From an uncultured Dysosmobacter sp. (GTDB lineage Bacteria > Bacillota > Clostridia > Oscillospirales > Oscillospiraceae): a stretch of DNA of 64,000 bases. Of the stretch, positions 1 to 9,739 are shown one piece after another. Both the position numbers and the translations under genes were made by a program. Position 1 is the stretch's first letter, and each line of letters starts with the position of its first letter. The notes beneath the pieces were generated by a model. That model did not search any database and had not been told where the DNA came from. It saw only the letters and a list, made by a program, of their open reading frames with translations. Where the stretch lies: the NCBI GenBank assembly GCA_934565855.1, contig CAKTIO010000001.1, positions 310,001 to 374,000 of the forward strand, read 5' to 3'.

Positions 1-515
1 GGATGCAGCCGGGAGACGTAATTCTGGCGCTGCCCTCCTCCGGCATTCATTCCAACGGCTACTCGCTGGTCCGCAAGGTCTTTCATGTAGAGCATGCCAA
101 TCTGAACCTCTATTCGGAGGAGCTGGGACAGACGCTGGGAGAAGCGCTGCTCACCCCCACCAGGATCTATGTAAAGCCCGTTCTCGCCGCGCTGAACGCC
201 GCCGAGATCCACGGCATCAGCCATATCACCGGTGGCGGCTTCTATGAAAATGTTCCCCGTGCCGTTCCGGACGGTCTGTGTGCAAGGATCGACCGCGCCG
301 CCATCCAGACGCCCCCCATCTTCCGGATGCTGCAATCCACCGGCGGCATTTCCGACCACGATATGTTCAACACCTATAACATGGGTGTGGGCATGACTGT
401 GATCGTGAAAAAGGAGGGTGCCGACGCCGCTGCCGGTGCGCTCCGGGCAAACGGCTGCGACGCTTATGCCATCGGCGAGATCGTCTCCGGCGGGGAAAAG
501 GTGGTCCTATGCTGA
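1..515 (+). CDS. purM: Phosphoribosylformylglycinamidine cyclo-ligase (AIR synthetase), C-terminal half, cut by window start
   Basis: Cytosolic purine enzyme that closes the imidazole ring: FGAM plus ATP gives AIR. Only about the last 170 of the usual ~340 residues are in the window; the reading frame is open to the left edge. Visible family signatures are LPSSGIHSNGYSLVRKV, the glycine-rich ITGGGFYENVPR stretch and MGVGM near the end, all typical of the PurM C-terminal domain. The stop (513-515) overlaps the purN start (509) by seven bases, so the two genes are probably translationally coupled. The upstream part of the operon (expected purE, purC, purF) lies outside the window. Confidence 0.95.
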   Translation, partial: MQPGDVILALPSSGIHSNGYSLVRKVFHVEHANLNLYSEELGQTLGEALLTPTRIYVKPVLAALNAAEIHGISHITGGGFYENVPRAVPDGLCARIDRAAIQTPPIFRMLQSTGGISDHDMFNTYNMGVGMTVIVKKEGADAAAGALRANGCDAYAIGEIVSGGEKVVLC

Positions 516-1129
516 GCCGTGCGCGCATCGCCGTGCTGGTCTCCGGCGGCGGCACCAATTTGGAGCATCTGCTGCTGGCACAGGAAGCCGGAGCGCTGCC
601 CCACGGAGACATTGTTCTGGTGCTTGCCAGCAATCCGGAAGCCTATGCCCTACAGCGTGCCGCCAATCACGGCGTTCCCGCCTATGCCGTTTCCCGCAGG
701 GGCAGCACACAAGCCGCCTTTGAGGAGAGGCTTTCCGAAAGGCTGCGGGAATTCCGGGTCGATCTGGTAGTCCTTGCGGGATTTCTGTCCATTCTTTCCG
801 AGGACTTTGTCCGCAGCTGGCAGGACCGCATCGTCAACATCCACCCCTCCCTGATCCCCGCCTTCTGCGGAAAGGGCTATTACGGACTGAAGGTCCATGA
901 AGCCGCTCTGGCAAGGGGCGTCAAGGTTACCGGCGCCACTGTCCATCTGGTGAATGAGATCCCAGACGGCGGACGCATCCTGCTGCAAAGGGCAGTGGAG
1001 GTTCTTCCCGGTGACACCCCCGAGCTCCTGCAAAAGCGCGTGATGGAGCAGGCGGAATGGGTCCTGCTGCCCCAAGCTGTGGAGCAGCTCTCCCGTGAAA
1101 TCGTAACAAAGGAGGATTCTGCCCAATGA
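509..1129 (+). CDS. purN: Phosphoribosylglycinamide formyltransferase (GAR transformylase)
   Basis: Transfers a formyl group from 10-formyl-tetrahydrofolate to GAR in purine synthesis. The 206-residue length fits the family. The N-terminus carries the phosphate-binding loop VLVSGGGTNLEHLL. The catalytic Asn-His-Asp set is visible as NIHPSLIPAF (about residue 110) and the Asp of IPDGGRIL (about residue 152). The ATG at 509 overlaps the purM stop, and the purN stop overlaps the next start as ATGA (1126-1129). Both overlaps support co-translation within one purine operon. Confidence 0.96.
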   Translation: MLSRARIAVLVSGGGTNLEHLLLAQEAGALPHGDIVLVLASNPEAYALQRAANHGVPAYAVSRRGSTQAAFEERLSERLREFRVDLVVLAGFLSILSEDFVRSWQDRIVNIHPSLIPAFCGKGYYGLKVHEAALARGVKVTGATVHLVNEIPDGGRILLQRAVEVLPGDTPELLQKRVMEQAEWVLLPQAVEQLSREIVTKEDSAQ

Positions 1130-1866
1130 GCCAGGATCTTTACGCATACTTGAAGAAGGTCTCCTATCCCGGTCGCGGCATTGTGCTGGGAAACGCCGCC
1201 GGAGCCAATGGCAGCACCGCTGTCATTGCCTACTGGATCATGGGGCGCAGCGCCAACTCCAGAAACCGCGTCTTCACCCGGACGGAGGATGGCATCCGCA
1301 CGGAGGCACAGGACCCCGCTAAGCTGGAGGACCCCAGTCTGATCATCTACCACCCCGTCCGGCAGGTGGGGGACCGGCTGATCGTCACCAACGGTGACCA
1401 GACCGACACCATTCAGAAGCAGCTTCTTCAGGGCGGCAGCTTTGCCGATGCTCTCCGGACCCGCACCTTTGAACCGGATGCCCCCAACTGGACGCCCCGC
1501 ATTTCCGGTCTTCTGAACCGGAACGGCAGCTACACCCTGTCCATCCTAAAGGCGTCTGCCAATGCCGTGGTACGCCGCCAGTTCTTTGAGTATCTGCCGG
1601 AGGAGGGACTGGGACATTTCATCAGTACCTATCAGGGCGATGGCACGCCGCTCCCCTCCTTCTCCGGAGAGCCAATGGAGGTTTCCATTGACACCGCAGA
1701 CGCAAGGGTCGTTGCAGACCAGCTGTGGGACGCCCTGAACGAAGAGAATAAGGTCTCTCTGTTCGTCCGCTGTGTGGAGCTGCAAACCGGCTGCTGCGAG
1801 ACCGTTGTGAAAAACAAATACGGCGACTCCTGGGCAGAGTCCGCCGGTTCGCCCATCTGGAATTAA
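1126..1866 (+). CDS. purO: IMP cyclohydrolase, PurO type
   Basis: Predicted to close the second purine ring, FAICAR to IMP, the last step of the pathway. The 246-residue protein contains the PurO-like stretch YPGRGIVLGNAAGANG followed by YWIMGRSANSRNRVF, which resembles the archaeal Ntn-fold IMP cyclohydrolase and not the MGS-like cyclohydrolase domain of bacterial PurH. Context is decisive: the next gene encodes only the AICAR-transformylase half of PurH, so a separate cyclohydrolase is needed and this gene sits exactly in that place. It overlaps purN by four bases. Family assignment rests on motif recognition and context, without a profile search. Confidence 0.88.
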   Translation: MSQDLYAYLKKVSYPGRGIVLGNAAGANGSTAVIAYWIMGRSANSRNRVFTRTEDGIRTEAQDPAKLEDPSLIIYHPVRQVGDRLIVTNGDQTDTIQKQLLQGGSFADALRTRTFEPDAPNWTPRISGLLNRNGSYTLSILKASANAVVRRQFFEYLPEEGLGHFISTYQGDGTPLPSFSGEPMEVSIDTADARVVADQLWDALNEENKVSLFVRCVELQTGCCETVVKNKYGDSWAESAGSPIWN

Positions 1867-1878
1867 GGAGGTCCGGCA

Positions 1879-3057
1879 ATGAAGGAACTGGAACTGAAAT
1901 ACGGCTGCAACCCCAATCAGAAGCCCGCCCGCATCTATATGAAGGACGAATCCGCACTTCCGGTGACCGTTCTGAACGGAAAACCGGGATATATCAATTT
2001 TCTGGATGCCCTGAATTCCTGGCAGCTGGTAAAGGAGCTGAAGGAAGCCACCGGACTTCCCGCCGCCGCCAGCTTCAAGCACGTCTCCCCTGCCGGCGCC
2101 GCCGTAGGGCTGCCTCTCAGCGAAACGGACCGGAAGATCTACTTTGTTGAAGACTCCGCCCCGCTGACACCCATTGCCTGCGCTTATATCCGCGCCCGAG
2201 GCGCTGACCGTCTCTGCTCCTACGGCGACTGGGCAGCTCTGTCCGATGTGTGCGACGCCGCCACCGCCGCCTATTTGAAGGGCGAGGTCTCGGACGGTAT
2301 CATTGCCCCCGGCTACACACCGGAGGCAATGGAGATCCTCAAATCCAAAAAGAAGGGCAACTACAACATCGTTCAAATCGACCCCAACTATACTCCCGCC
2401 GTGCAGGAGCATAAGGACGTTTTCGGCGTAACCTTTGAGCAGGGACGCAATAACTTTGTGATCTCTGAGGATCTGCTGGGTCATATCGTCACCAAAAACC
2501 ACACCCTGCCCCAGCAGGCAAAAACGGACATGATCGTTTCTCTCATTACGCTAAAATACACCCAGTCCAACTCCGTCTGCTATGTAAAGGACGGACAGGC
2601 AATCGGCGTCGGAGCGGGACAGCAGAGCCGCATTCACTGCACCCGCCTTGCCGGACAGAAAGCGGACAACTGGTATCTGCGCCAGCATCCCAAGGTACTG
2701 GGTCTGCAGTTTGTGGATGGCATCCGCCGACCGGACCGGGACAATGCCATCGACATCTATACCTCTGACGAATACGAAGACCTGCTTGCCGACGGCGTCT
2801 GGCAGCAGACCTTCCGTGTAAAGCCGGAGGTACTGACCGCACAGGAAAAAAAGGAATGGATCGCCACCCAGTCCGGTGTGACCGTGGGCAGCGATGCCTT
2901 CTTCCCCTTCGGCGATAATGTGGAGCGCGCCAGAAAGTCCGGTGTGCAGTACATCGTGGAACCGGGCGGTTCCATCCGGGACGACCATGTGATTGAGACC
3001 GCCGACCGCTACGGCATGGCCATGTGCTTCACCGGAATGCGTCTGTTCCACCATTGA
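1879..3057 (+). CDS. purH: AICAR formyltransferase, stand-alone (PurH C-terminal domain only)
   Basis: Transfers formyl from 10-formyl-tetrahydrofolate to AICAR, giving FAICAR. The protein has 392 residues, against ~510-530 for bifunctional PurH, and starts directly in the transformylase domain, with KYGCNPNQKPARIY at the N-terminus. The catalytic Lys-His motif appears as FKHVSPAG (about residue 67). The C-terminal PurH signature GSDAFFPFGDN followed by EPGGSIRDDHVIE is intact. The IMP-cyclohydrolase domain is absent and is supplied by the neighbouring purO. A ribosome-binding site AAGGAGG precedes the ATG, 12 bases after purO ends. Some authors call this split form purV. Confidence 0.93.
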   Translation: MKELELKYGCNPNQKPARIYMKDESALPVTVLNGKPGYINFLDALNSWQLVKELKEATGLPAAASFKHVSPAGAAVGLPLSETDRKIYFVEDSAPLTPIACAYIRARGADRLCSYGDWAALSDVCDAATAAYLKGEVSDGIIAPGYTPEAMEILKSKKKGNYNIVQIDPNYTPAVQEHKDVFGVTFEQGRNNFVISEDLLGHIVTKNHTLPQQAKTDMIVSLITLKYTQSNSVCYVKDGQAIGVGAGQQSRIHCTRLAGQKADNWYLRQHPKVLGLQFVDGIRRPDRDNAIDIYTSDEYEDLLADGVWQQTFRVKPEVLTAQEKKEWIATQSGVTVGSDAFFPFGDNVERARKSGVQYIVEPGGSIRDDHVIETADRYGMAMCFTGMRLFHH

Positions 3058-3097
3058 TTTCATTCCATCAACCCATTGTGTAAACAGGAGGGCAAGT

Positions 3098-4372
3098 ATG
3101 AACATCCTCGTTGTCGGCGGAGGCGGCCGGGAACACGCCATCATCAAAAAGCTGCGGGAGAACCCCCGTGTGACAAATATCTATGCGCTGCCGGGCAACG
3201 GCGGCATTGCTGCCGACGCTGTCTGCGTCCAGATCGCCGCCAAGGATATCGACGGTATCGCGGAGTTTGCCCGCACCCACGCCATTGACTTTGCAGTGGT
3301 AGCGCCGGACGACCCTCTGGCGCTGGGCTGCGTGGACCGTCTTCACGCACTGTCCATCCCCTGCTTTGGTCCCAATGCCGCTGCCGCCCGTATTGAGGCA
3401 AGCAAGGTCTTTTCCAAGAACCTGATGAAGCGCTACGGCATCCCCACCGCCGCCTACGAGGTTTTTCAGGACCCGAAAGCCGCCCTTGCCTATCTGCGCA
3501 CGGCAAGCTATCCCATCGTCATCAAGGCAGACGGTCTGGCACTGGGAAAGGGCGTTCTGATCCCGCAGTCCTACGCTGAGGCGGAGGACGCTGTCCGCGC
3601 CATTATGGAGGACAGGGTATTTGGTGACTCCGGCAACGAGATCGTGGTAGAGGAATTTCTCACCGGTCCTGAGGTATCCGTTCTGGCGTTTACCGATGGC
3701 ACCGCCATCCGTCCCATGATCTCCTCCATGGACCACAAGCGTGCCAAGGACGGGGACCAAGGGCTCAACACCGGCGGAATGGGCACAGTTGCCCCCAATC
3801 CCTATTACACTCCGGAGATCGCCCGGCAGTGCATGGATACGATTTTCCTGCCCACCCTTGCCGCCATGCGGAAGGAAGGCTGCCCCTTCAAGGGCTGCCT
3901 GTATTTTGGTCTGATGCTGACGCCGGATGGTCCCAGGGTCATTGAATACAACTGCCGCTTCGGCGATCCGGAGACACAGGTGGTCCTTCCTCTGCTGAAA
4001 ACGGATCTGCTGACCATCATGCAGGCGGTGGAGGAGGAAACTCTGGACCAGTTGGACATCCAATGGTCTCAGGATGCCGCCGCCTGTGTCATTCTGACAT
4101 CCGGCGGCTATCCGGAGCATTACGAAAAGGGAAAGGAAATCACCATTCCCGCCGCTCTGTCCGCCAACGTTACCGTTTACCACGCAGGCGACCAGCTGTC
4201 CGGCGGAAAGCTGGTGACCTCTGGCGGGCGCGTTTTAGGTGTCACTGCCACCGCAGCCACGCTGGAGCAAGCCCTCCAGGATGCGTACGCCGCTGCCGGC
4301 AGCATCCACTTTGAAAACGCTTATATGCGGCACGATATTGGTCAGCGGGCGCTGGCTGTGCAGAAAGGATGA
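3098..4372 (+). CDS. purD: Phosphoribosylamine-glycine ligase (GAR synthetase)
   Basis: ATP-grasp ligase joining glycine to phosphoribosylamine in the second step of purine synthesis. It has 424 residues from the ATG at 3098, which follows an AGGAGGG Shine-Dalgarno at 3086-3092. The in-frame extension upstream overlaps purH and has no conserved residues, so the shorter start is preferred. The N-terminus MNILVVGGGGREHAII is the PurD signature. ATP-grasp elements include VIKADGLALGKGV and the metal-binding segment EYNCRFGDPETQ. The stop overlaps the next ATG. Confidence 0.96.
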   Translation: MNILVVGGGGREHAIIKKLRENPRVTNIYALPGNGGIAADAVCVQIAAKDIDGIAEFARTHAIDFAVVAPDDPLALGCVDRLHALSIPCFGPNAAAARIEASKVFSKNLMKRYGIPTAAYEVFQDPKAALAYLRTASYPIVIKADGLALGKGVLIPQSYAEAEDAVRAIMEDRVFGDSGNEIVVEEFLTGPEVSVLAFTDGTAIRPMISSMDHKRAKDGDQGLNTGGMGTVAPNPYYTPEIARQCMDTIFLPTLAAMRKEGCPFKGCLYFGLMLTPDGPRVIEYNCRFGDPETQVVLPLLKTDLLTIMQAVEEETLDQLDIQWSQDAAACVILTSGGYPEHYEKGKEITIPAALSANVTVYHAGDQLSGGKLVTSGGRVLGVTATAATLEQALQDAYAAAGSIHFENAYMRHDIGQRALAVQKG

Positions 4373-4377
4373 ACCGT

Positions 4378-7300
4378 ATGGTCCGACGGATCTATGTAGA
4401 AAAAAAGCCTGCGCTCCGGCAGGAGGCGCATGCCCTGCTTCAGGAAATCCAAACGCTTTTGGGCATCCGCGCCCTGACCGGACTGCGGATCGTCAACCGC
4501 TACGATGTGGACGGTCTGGATGAAGAGAGCTTCCGCCGCGCAGCAGCGGCAGTCTTTTCCGAGCCGCAGCTGGACGACACCTCTGACACTCTGCCCGACC
4601 ACAGCGGCGTTGTATTTGCCGTGGAGTACCTGCCCGGGCAGTTCGATCAGCGGGCGGACTCCGCCAGCCAGTGTATCCAGCTTCTGACCGGAGGGGAGCG
4701 CCCCGCCGTCCGCACCGCAAAGGTCTATCTGCTCTCCGGTGACCTGAACGATCAGGGGGTCAGCCAGATCAAGCAGTATGTCATCAACCCGGTGGAAGCG
4801 CGGGAAGCCTCCCTGGAGGAGGTGCGTTCCCTTGCCATGCAGGTGGAGCAGCCCACCGCCCCCGCCGTGGTAGAGGGCTTCACCATGATGGATGACGGTT
4901 CTCTGGAAAAGCTGATCTCCCAATACGGTCTTGCAATGGACCTGGGCGATTTGAAGTGCTGCCGGGCATATTTTGCCGAGGAGGGACGGGACCCCACCAT
5001 CACGGAGATTCGTATTCTGGATACCTACTGGTCCGACCACTGCCGCCACACCACCTTCTCCACGGTGCTGACGGACCTTCAATTTGAGGACCCACAGGCA
5101 CAGCGCGCCTACCAGCGCTATCTGGACATCCGAGAGCAAACCCATGCCGGGAAAAAGCCCATCACACTGATGGACATCGGCACCCGCGGCGCAAAGTATC
5201 TGAAAGCCACCGGAGCACTGACCAATTTGGATGAATCCGAGGAGATCAACGCCTGCACGGTGAAAATCTCTGTGGATGAGAACGGCACGAAAAAGCCCTG
5301 GCTGCTGCTGTTTAAAAACGAGACCCACAACCATCCCACCGAGATCGAGCCCTTTGGCGGAGCCGCCACCTGCATTGGCGGAGCCATCCGGGACCCCCTG
5401 GCTGGACGCGGCTATGTCTATCAGGCAATGCGCGTTACGGGAGCCGCCGATCCCACCGTCCCCATCAGCCAGACCATGACCGGAAAGCTGCCCCAGCGGC
5501 AGATCGTGCAGAAGGCTGCCCAGGGCTACAGCTCCTATGGCAACCAAATTGGTCTTGCCACGGGACTGGTGCAGGAGATCTACCATCCGGGCTATGCCGC
5601 CAAGCGGATGGAAATCGGCGCGGTGGTCGGCGCGGTCCCTGCGGAAAACGTCCGCCGGGAGGTCCCCCAGCCAGGCGATGTGGTCATTCTGCTGGGTGGA
5701 CGCACAGGTCGTGACGGTGTTGGCGGAGCCACCGGCTCCTCCAAGAGCCATGACACCCAGTCCGTTTCCACCTGCTCCGCCGAGGTACAAAAGGGCAATG
5801 CGCCGGAGGAACGCAAGCTTCAGCGGCTGTTCCGTCATGGAGAGGCTGTCCGTCTCATCAAGCGCTGCAACGATTTTGGCGCAGGCGGCGTGTCTGTTGC
5901 CGTAGGCGAGCTGGCGGATTCCCTTGCCATCGACCTCAATGCCGTTACCAAAAAATATGAGGGTCTGGACGCCACCGAACTTGCCATCTCCGAATCTCAG
6001 GAGAGAATGGCGGTGGTCGTGGAGCAAAAGGACGCCGCCCGCTTCATGGAGCTTGCCCACAGCGAAAATCTGGAAGCGACCATTGTCGCCACAGTTACAG
6101 ACACCGGGCGGATGGTCATGACCTGGAACGGGCAGACCGTTGCCGACCTCTCCCGCGCATTTCTGAACACCAACGGCGCATCCCGCAGCGCCCAGGTCGC
6201 TGTGGAAGCACCGCAGCAACCCGCGGTACCTGCTGCCGGCGGGTTCCGGGAAACGCTTCAAAAGCTGGCAGGAGACCTGAACATCTGCTCTCAGCAGGGG
6301 CTGTCCGAACGGTTCGACTCCACCATCGGCGCATCCAGCGTCCTGATGCCCTTCGGTGGAAAATTCCAGAAAACTCCCACACAGGCAATGGTCGCCAAGC
6401 TTCCTGTACTGGGCTGTGAAACCACCACCTGCTCCATCATGGCATGGGGCGGAGATCCTGTTCAGATGGAGGAAAGTCCCTACCGCGGCGCATATCTCGC
6501 CGTGGTGGATTCCATTGCCAAGGTCATTGCCGCCGGCGGCAGCAGAAAAACCTGCTGGCTGAGCTTCCAGGAGTATTTTGAAAAGCTGGGCAGTGATCCC
6601 CACCGCTGGGGAAAGCCCGCCGCCGCTTTGCTGGGCGCTTTCAGCGCACAGCTGGACCTTCAGTGCGCCGCCATCGGCGGAAAGGATTCCATGTCCGGCA
6701 CCTTCAATCAGTTGGACGTGCCGCCCACTCTGGTCTCCTTCGCTGTTTCCACCGGAAGCTCCCGGCATATTTTCTCCAATGAATTCAAAGCAGCAGGGCA
6801 TTCTGTTGTTCTGCTGGCTCCGGAGGTCGATGAAAACGGTTTCCCCGTTACCGAAAGCCTTCTTGCCGTGCTGGACCAGGCGGAAACCGCGCTTTCCTCC
6901 GGAAGAGTCGTCAGCGCTGCCGTGGCAGGCAATGGCGGCATTGCCGCATCGGTGATGAAATCGGCGCTTGGCAACGGTCTCGGCTTCAGCTTTACCAAAA
7001 CAGACGGGCTGTTTGAACGCCATGCCGCCGCCTTTTTGCTGGAGGTCACAGAGGACATCGGCTGCGGAGTATGCATCGGTCAAATCACCAGCGATGGAAT
7101 GCTGACCTGCGGAGCTGAGCAGATCGCTTTGGCAGAGCTGGAAAAGCCCTACAGCCAGCGTTTGGAATCCGTATTTCCCATGCAGGCAAACGCCAGCGGA
7201 GAGACACCCCTGCTGTCCGCTCCCGCTGCTGTGCCTGCCGCGCCCAGGGTCGGCACTGCCCATCCCCGCATTCTGATCCCGGTTTTCCCCGGCACCAACT

Positions 7301-8061
7301 GCGAATATGACAGCGCCCGCGCTGCCGAGCGCGCCGGACTGACGCCAGAGATTCTGGTGCTGAACAATCAGACCGCCGCCGATGTTGCCGATTCCGCCCG
7401 CCGCTTTGTAAAAGCCGCAGCGGACAGCCAGATCCTCTTCCTCCCCGGCGGCTTCTCCGGCGGAGATGAACCGGACGGCTCCGGAAAGTTCATCACCGCC
7501 TTCTTCCGCAATCCCGCGGTAAAGGATGCCACCCATGAGCTGCTGAAAAACCGGGACGGACTGATGCTGGGCATCTGCAATGGCTTCCAGGCGCTGATCA
7601 AGCTGGGTCTGGTCCCCTATGGCGAGATCATCGACACAGATGCCAGCTGCCCCACCCTGACGTATAATGTCATCGGACGCCACCAGTCCAAGATCGTGCA
7701 CACCCGCGTTGCTTCCAACCGCTCTCCCTGGCTGTCCCGCACACAGGTGGGCGAATGCTTCTCCGTTCCCATTTCCCACGGCGAGGGACGCTTCCTCTGC
7801 CCGCCGGAACTGCTGCAAAGACTGGCGGAGAACGGGCAGATCGCCACACAGTACGTCGATCTGGACGGGACCCCCACAATGGATATTGCTTACAACCCCA
7901 ACGGCTCTGTCTGGGCGGTGGAGGGCATCACCTCCCCCGATGGACGGGTGTTCGGCAAGATGGGACACGCCGAGCGCATTGGTCCCGACCTGTACCAGAA
8001 CGTTCCCGGCAGCTACGATATGCACCTGTTTGACGCCGCCGCGGATTATTTCCACATCTGA
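4378..8061 (+). CDS. purL: Phosphoribosylformylglycinamidine synthase, single-chain form
   Basis: Converts FGAR to FGAM with glutamine as ammonia donor. It is a single chain of about 1227 residues that combines functions split among PurS, PurL and PurQ in Bacillus. The ATP/FGAR region carries HNHPTEIEPFGG. The C-terminal glutaminase domain begins near ILIPVFPGTNCEYDSARA, with the nucleophile in LGICNGFQAL and a later SHGEGRF histidine. An ATG at 4369 overlaps the purD stop, but the ATG at 4378 is spaced 8 bases from AAAGGA and begins MVRRIYVEKK, as in the family, so it is preferred. It is probably the last gene of this operon; guaB has its own candidate promoter. Confidence 0.95.
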   Translation: MVRRIYVEKKPALRQEAHALLQEIQTLLGIRALTGLRIVNRYDVDGLDEESFRRAAAAVFSEPQLDDTSDTLPDHSGVVFAVEYLPGQFDQRADSASQCIQLLTGGERPAVRTAKVYLLSGDLNDQGVSQIKQYVINPVEAREASLEEVRSLAMQVEQPTAPAVVEGFTMMDDGSLEKLISQYGLAMDLGDLKCCRAYFAEEGRDPTITEIRILDTYWSDHCRHTTFSTVLTDLQFEDPQAQRAYQRYLDIREQTHAGKKPITLMDIGTRGAKYLKATGALTNLDESEEINACTVKISVDENGTKKPWLLLFKNETHNHPTEIEPFGGAATCIGGAIRDPLAGRGYVYQAMRVTGAADPTVPISQTMTGKLPQRQIVQKAAQGYSSYGNQIGLATGLVQEIYHPGYAAKRMEIGAVVGAVPAENVRREVPQPGDVVILLGGRTGRDGVGGATGSSKSHDTQSVSTCSAEVQKGNAPEERKLQRLFRHGEAVRLIKRCNDFGAGGVSVAVGELADSLAIDLNAVTKKYEGLDATELAISESQERMAVVVEQKDAARFMELAHSENLEATIVATVTDTGRMVMTWNGQTVADLSRAFLNTNGASRSAQVAVEAPQQPAVPAAGGFRETLQKLAGDLNICSQQGLSERFDSTIGASSVLMPFGGKFQKTPTQAMVAKLPVLGCETTTCSIMAWGGDPVQMEESPYRGAYLAVVDSIAKVIAAGGSRKTCWLSFQEYFEKLGSDPHRWGKPAAALLGAFSAQLDLQCAAIGGKDSMSGTFNQLDVPPTLVSFAVSTGSSRHIFSNEFKAAGHSVVLLAPEVDENGFPVTESLLAVLDQAETALSSGRVVSAAVAGNGGIAASVMKSALGNGLGFSFTKTDGLFERHAAAFLLEVTEDIGCGVCIGQITSDGMLTCGAEQIALAELEKPYSQRLESVFPMQANASGETPLLSAPAAVPAAPRVGTAHPRILIPVFPGTNCEYDSARAAERAGLTPEILVLNNQTAADVADSARRFVKAAADSQILFLPGGFSGGDEPDGSGKFITAFFRNPAVKDATHELLKNRDGLMLGICNGFQALIKLGLVPYGEIIDTDASCPTLTYNVIGRHQSKIVHTRVASNRSPWLSRTQVGECFSVPISHGEGRFLCPPELLQRLAENGQIATQYVDLDGTPTMDIAYNPNGSVWAVEGITSPDGRVFGKMGHAERIGPDLYQNVPGSYDMHLFDAAADYFHI

Positions 8062-8076
8062 ACTGCAAATTAGGGA

Positions 8077-8104
8077 TTGCTTTTTGCAGAATTCGTGGTA
8101 TGCT
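8077..8104 (+). promoter_or_regulatory. Candidate guaB promoter
   Basis: TTGCTT at 8077-8082 and TATGCT at 8099-8104 are separated by 16 bases, a reasonable sigma-A-type arrangement about 37 bases before the guaB ATG. The -35 partly overlaps a weak CTGCAAA/TTTGCAG hairpin that could end the purine transcript. Confidence 0.45.
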
Positions 8105-8141
8105 ATTTCAAATACAAAAATTTAAGAACTGAGGTGTCTGC

Positions 8142-9653
8142 ATGGCATATTTTTTTGAAGAACCCTCCCGCACATTCAGCGAATACCTGTTGGTTCCCGG
8201 CTATTCCTCAGAGGACTGCATCCCCTCTCATGTATCTCTGAAAACCCCTGTGGTGAAGTTCAGGAAGGGTGAGGAGTGTCCTCTCTCCATGAACATTCCT
8301 ATGGTCTCTGCCGTCATGCAGGCTGTTTCCGGAGACGAAATGGGCATTGCCCTTGCCCGGGAGGGCGGCATTGCCTTCATCTATGTTTCCCAGCCCATTG
8401 AGCAGCAGGCTGCTATGGTGCGTAAGGTCAAGTCCTACAAGGCGGGCTTTGTCACCAGCGACTCCAACCTCCGCTCCGGCGACACGCTGGCAGACGTTCT
8501 GGCTTTAAAGGAGCGCACAGGTCACTCCACAATGGCGGTCACGGATGATGGTACCGGTACCGGCAGGCTTCTGGGTCTGGTCACCAGCCGGGATTACCGC
8601 GTCAGCCGGATGGATGCCTCCACCCCTGTAGAGTCCTTCATGACACCGATGGACAAGCTGATTTTCGCTCCGGAGGGCATCAGCCTGAAGGAAGCCAATG
8701 ACATGATCTGGGAACACAAGCTCAATGCCCTGCCCATCGTTTCCAAGGACGGGCATCTGGTCGCCTTCGTGTTCCGAAAGGACTATGACACCCACAAATC
8801 CAACCCGCTGGAGCTGCTGGACGGGCAGAAGCGCTATGTGGTGGGCGCGGGCATCAACACCCGCGACTATGAGGAGCGCGTCCCCGCCCTGGTGGAAGCC
8901 GGTGCGGACGTACTGGTGATGGACTCCTCCGAGGGTTATTCTTATTGGCAGAAGCACTGTCTGGAATGGATCCGCGCCAAATACGGCGACACCGTCAAGG
9001 TCGGTGCCGGCAACGTAGTGGATGGCGAGGGCTTCCGCTTCCTGGCGGATGCGGGCGCTGACTTCATTAAGATCGGCATTGGCGGCGGCTCCATCTGCAT
9101 CACCCGGGAAACCAAGGGCATTGGTCGCGGACAAGCCACCGCAGTCATTGATGTCGCCCGGGAACGGGACAAGTATTTTGAAGAGACCGGCGTTTATATC
9201 CCCATCTGCGCGGATGGCGGCATTGTGCAGGACTATCACATCACGCTGGCGTTGGCAATGGGTGCGGACTTCTGCATGCTGGGACGCTATTTCTCCCGCT
9301 TTGACGAAAGCCCCTCTGCCAAGGTCCTCATTGGCGGCAGCTATATGAAGGAATACTGGGGCGAGGGCAGCGCCCGCGCCCGGAACTGGCAGCGCTACGA
9401 CATGGGCGGCGCAGCAAAGCTCAGCTTTGAAGAGGGTGTGGATTCCTACGTCCCCTACGCCGGCGCATTGTCTGATGGAATGGCGACTACGCTGGCAAAG
9501 GTCCGCTCTACCATGTGCAACTGCGGCGCTTTGACCATTCCGGAGCTGCGGGACAAGGCAAAGCTGACTCTGGTCTCCTCCGTTTCCATCGTGGAAGGCG
9601 GCGCACACGATGTGCTGCTGAAGGATACCACCAACGGTGGCAAGCGCAGCTGA
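8142..9653 (+). CDS. guaB: IMP dehydrogenase, Tritrichomonas-like subtype
   Basis: Oxidises IMP to XMP with NAD, the committed step to GMP. It has 503 residues with a TIM barrel interrupted by a CBS-domain pair (about residues 100-220). The active-site loop reads [12 protein letters not shown], with the catalytic cysteine at residue 319; the catalytic-flap motif ARNWQRYD places Arg418 and Tyr419; the IMP/NAD-site Asp is at 261 in VMDSSEG. These numbers coincide with those of the IMPDH of the protozoan Tritrichomonas foetus, also 503 residues. Most bacteria have GPGSICTTR instead. GAGGTG precedes the ATG, and a strong terminator follows. Confidence 0.95.
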   Translation: MAYFFEEPSRTFSEYLLVPGYSSEDCIPSHVSLKTPVVKFRKGEECPLSMNIPMVSAVMQAVSGDEMGIALAREGGIAFIYVSQPIEQQAAMVRKVKSYKAGFVTSDSNLRSGDTLADVLALKERTGHSTMAVTDDGTGTGRLLGLVTSRDYRVSRMDASTPVESFMTPMDKLIFAPEGISLKEANDMIWEHKLNALPIVSKDGHLVAFVFRKDYDTHKSNPLELLDGQKRYVVGAGINTRDYEERVPALVEAGADVLVMDSSEGYSYWQKHCLEWIRAKYGDTVKVGAGNVVDGEGFRFLADAGADFIKIGIGGGSICITRETKGIGRGQATAVIDVARERDKYFEETGVYIPICADGGIVQDYHITLALAMGADFCMLGRYFSRFDESPSAKVLIGGSYMKEYWGEGSARARNWQRYDMGGAAKLSFEEGVDSYVPYAGALSDGMATTLAKVRSTMCNCGALTIPELRDKAKLTLVSSVSIVEGGAHDVLLKDTTNGGKRS

Positions 9654-9695
9654 TATCTGGTAACACGGCACAAAATTTTCTGCGGAAAAATATGG

Positions 9696-9730
9696 AATGA
9701 GTGGGCAAGTATATTGCCCACTCATTTTTC
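9696..9730 (+). terminator. Rho-independent terminator after guaB
   Basis: A perfect 13-bp stem (AATGAGTGGGCAA at 9696-9708 and its complement at 9714-9726) with a 5-base loop is followed by TTTTC. It ends guaB and may also serve the opposite-strand small gene. Confidence 0.85.
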
Positions 9731-9739
9731 AATCGGCTG

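Noticed and set aside
4342-8055. A very long open reading frame on the minus strand opposite purL
   Set aside because: It mirrors purL in a GC-rich gene. Its translation is low-complexity Gly/His/Leu-rich without any family motif and has no ribosome-binding site, while purL has all its catalytic motifs.
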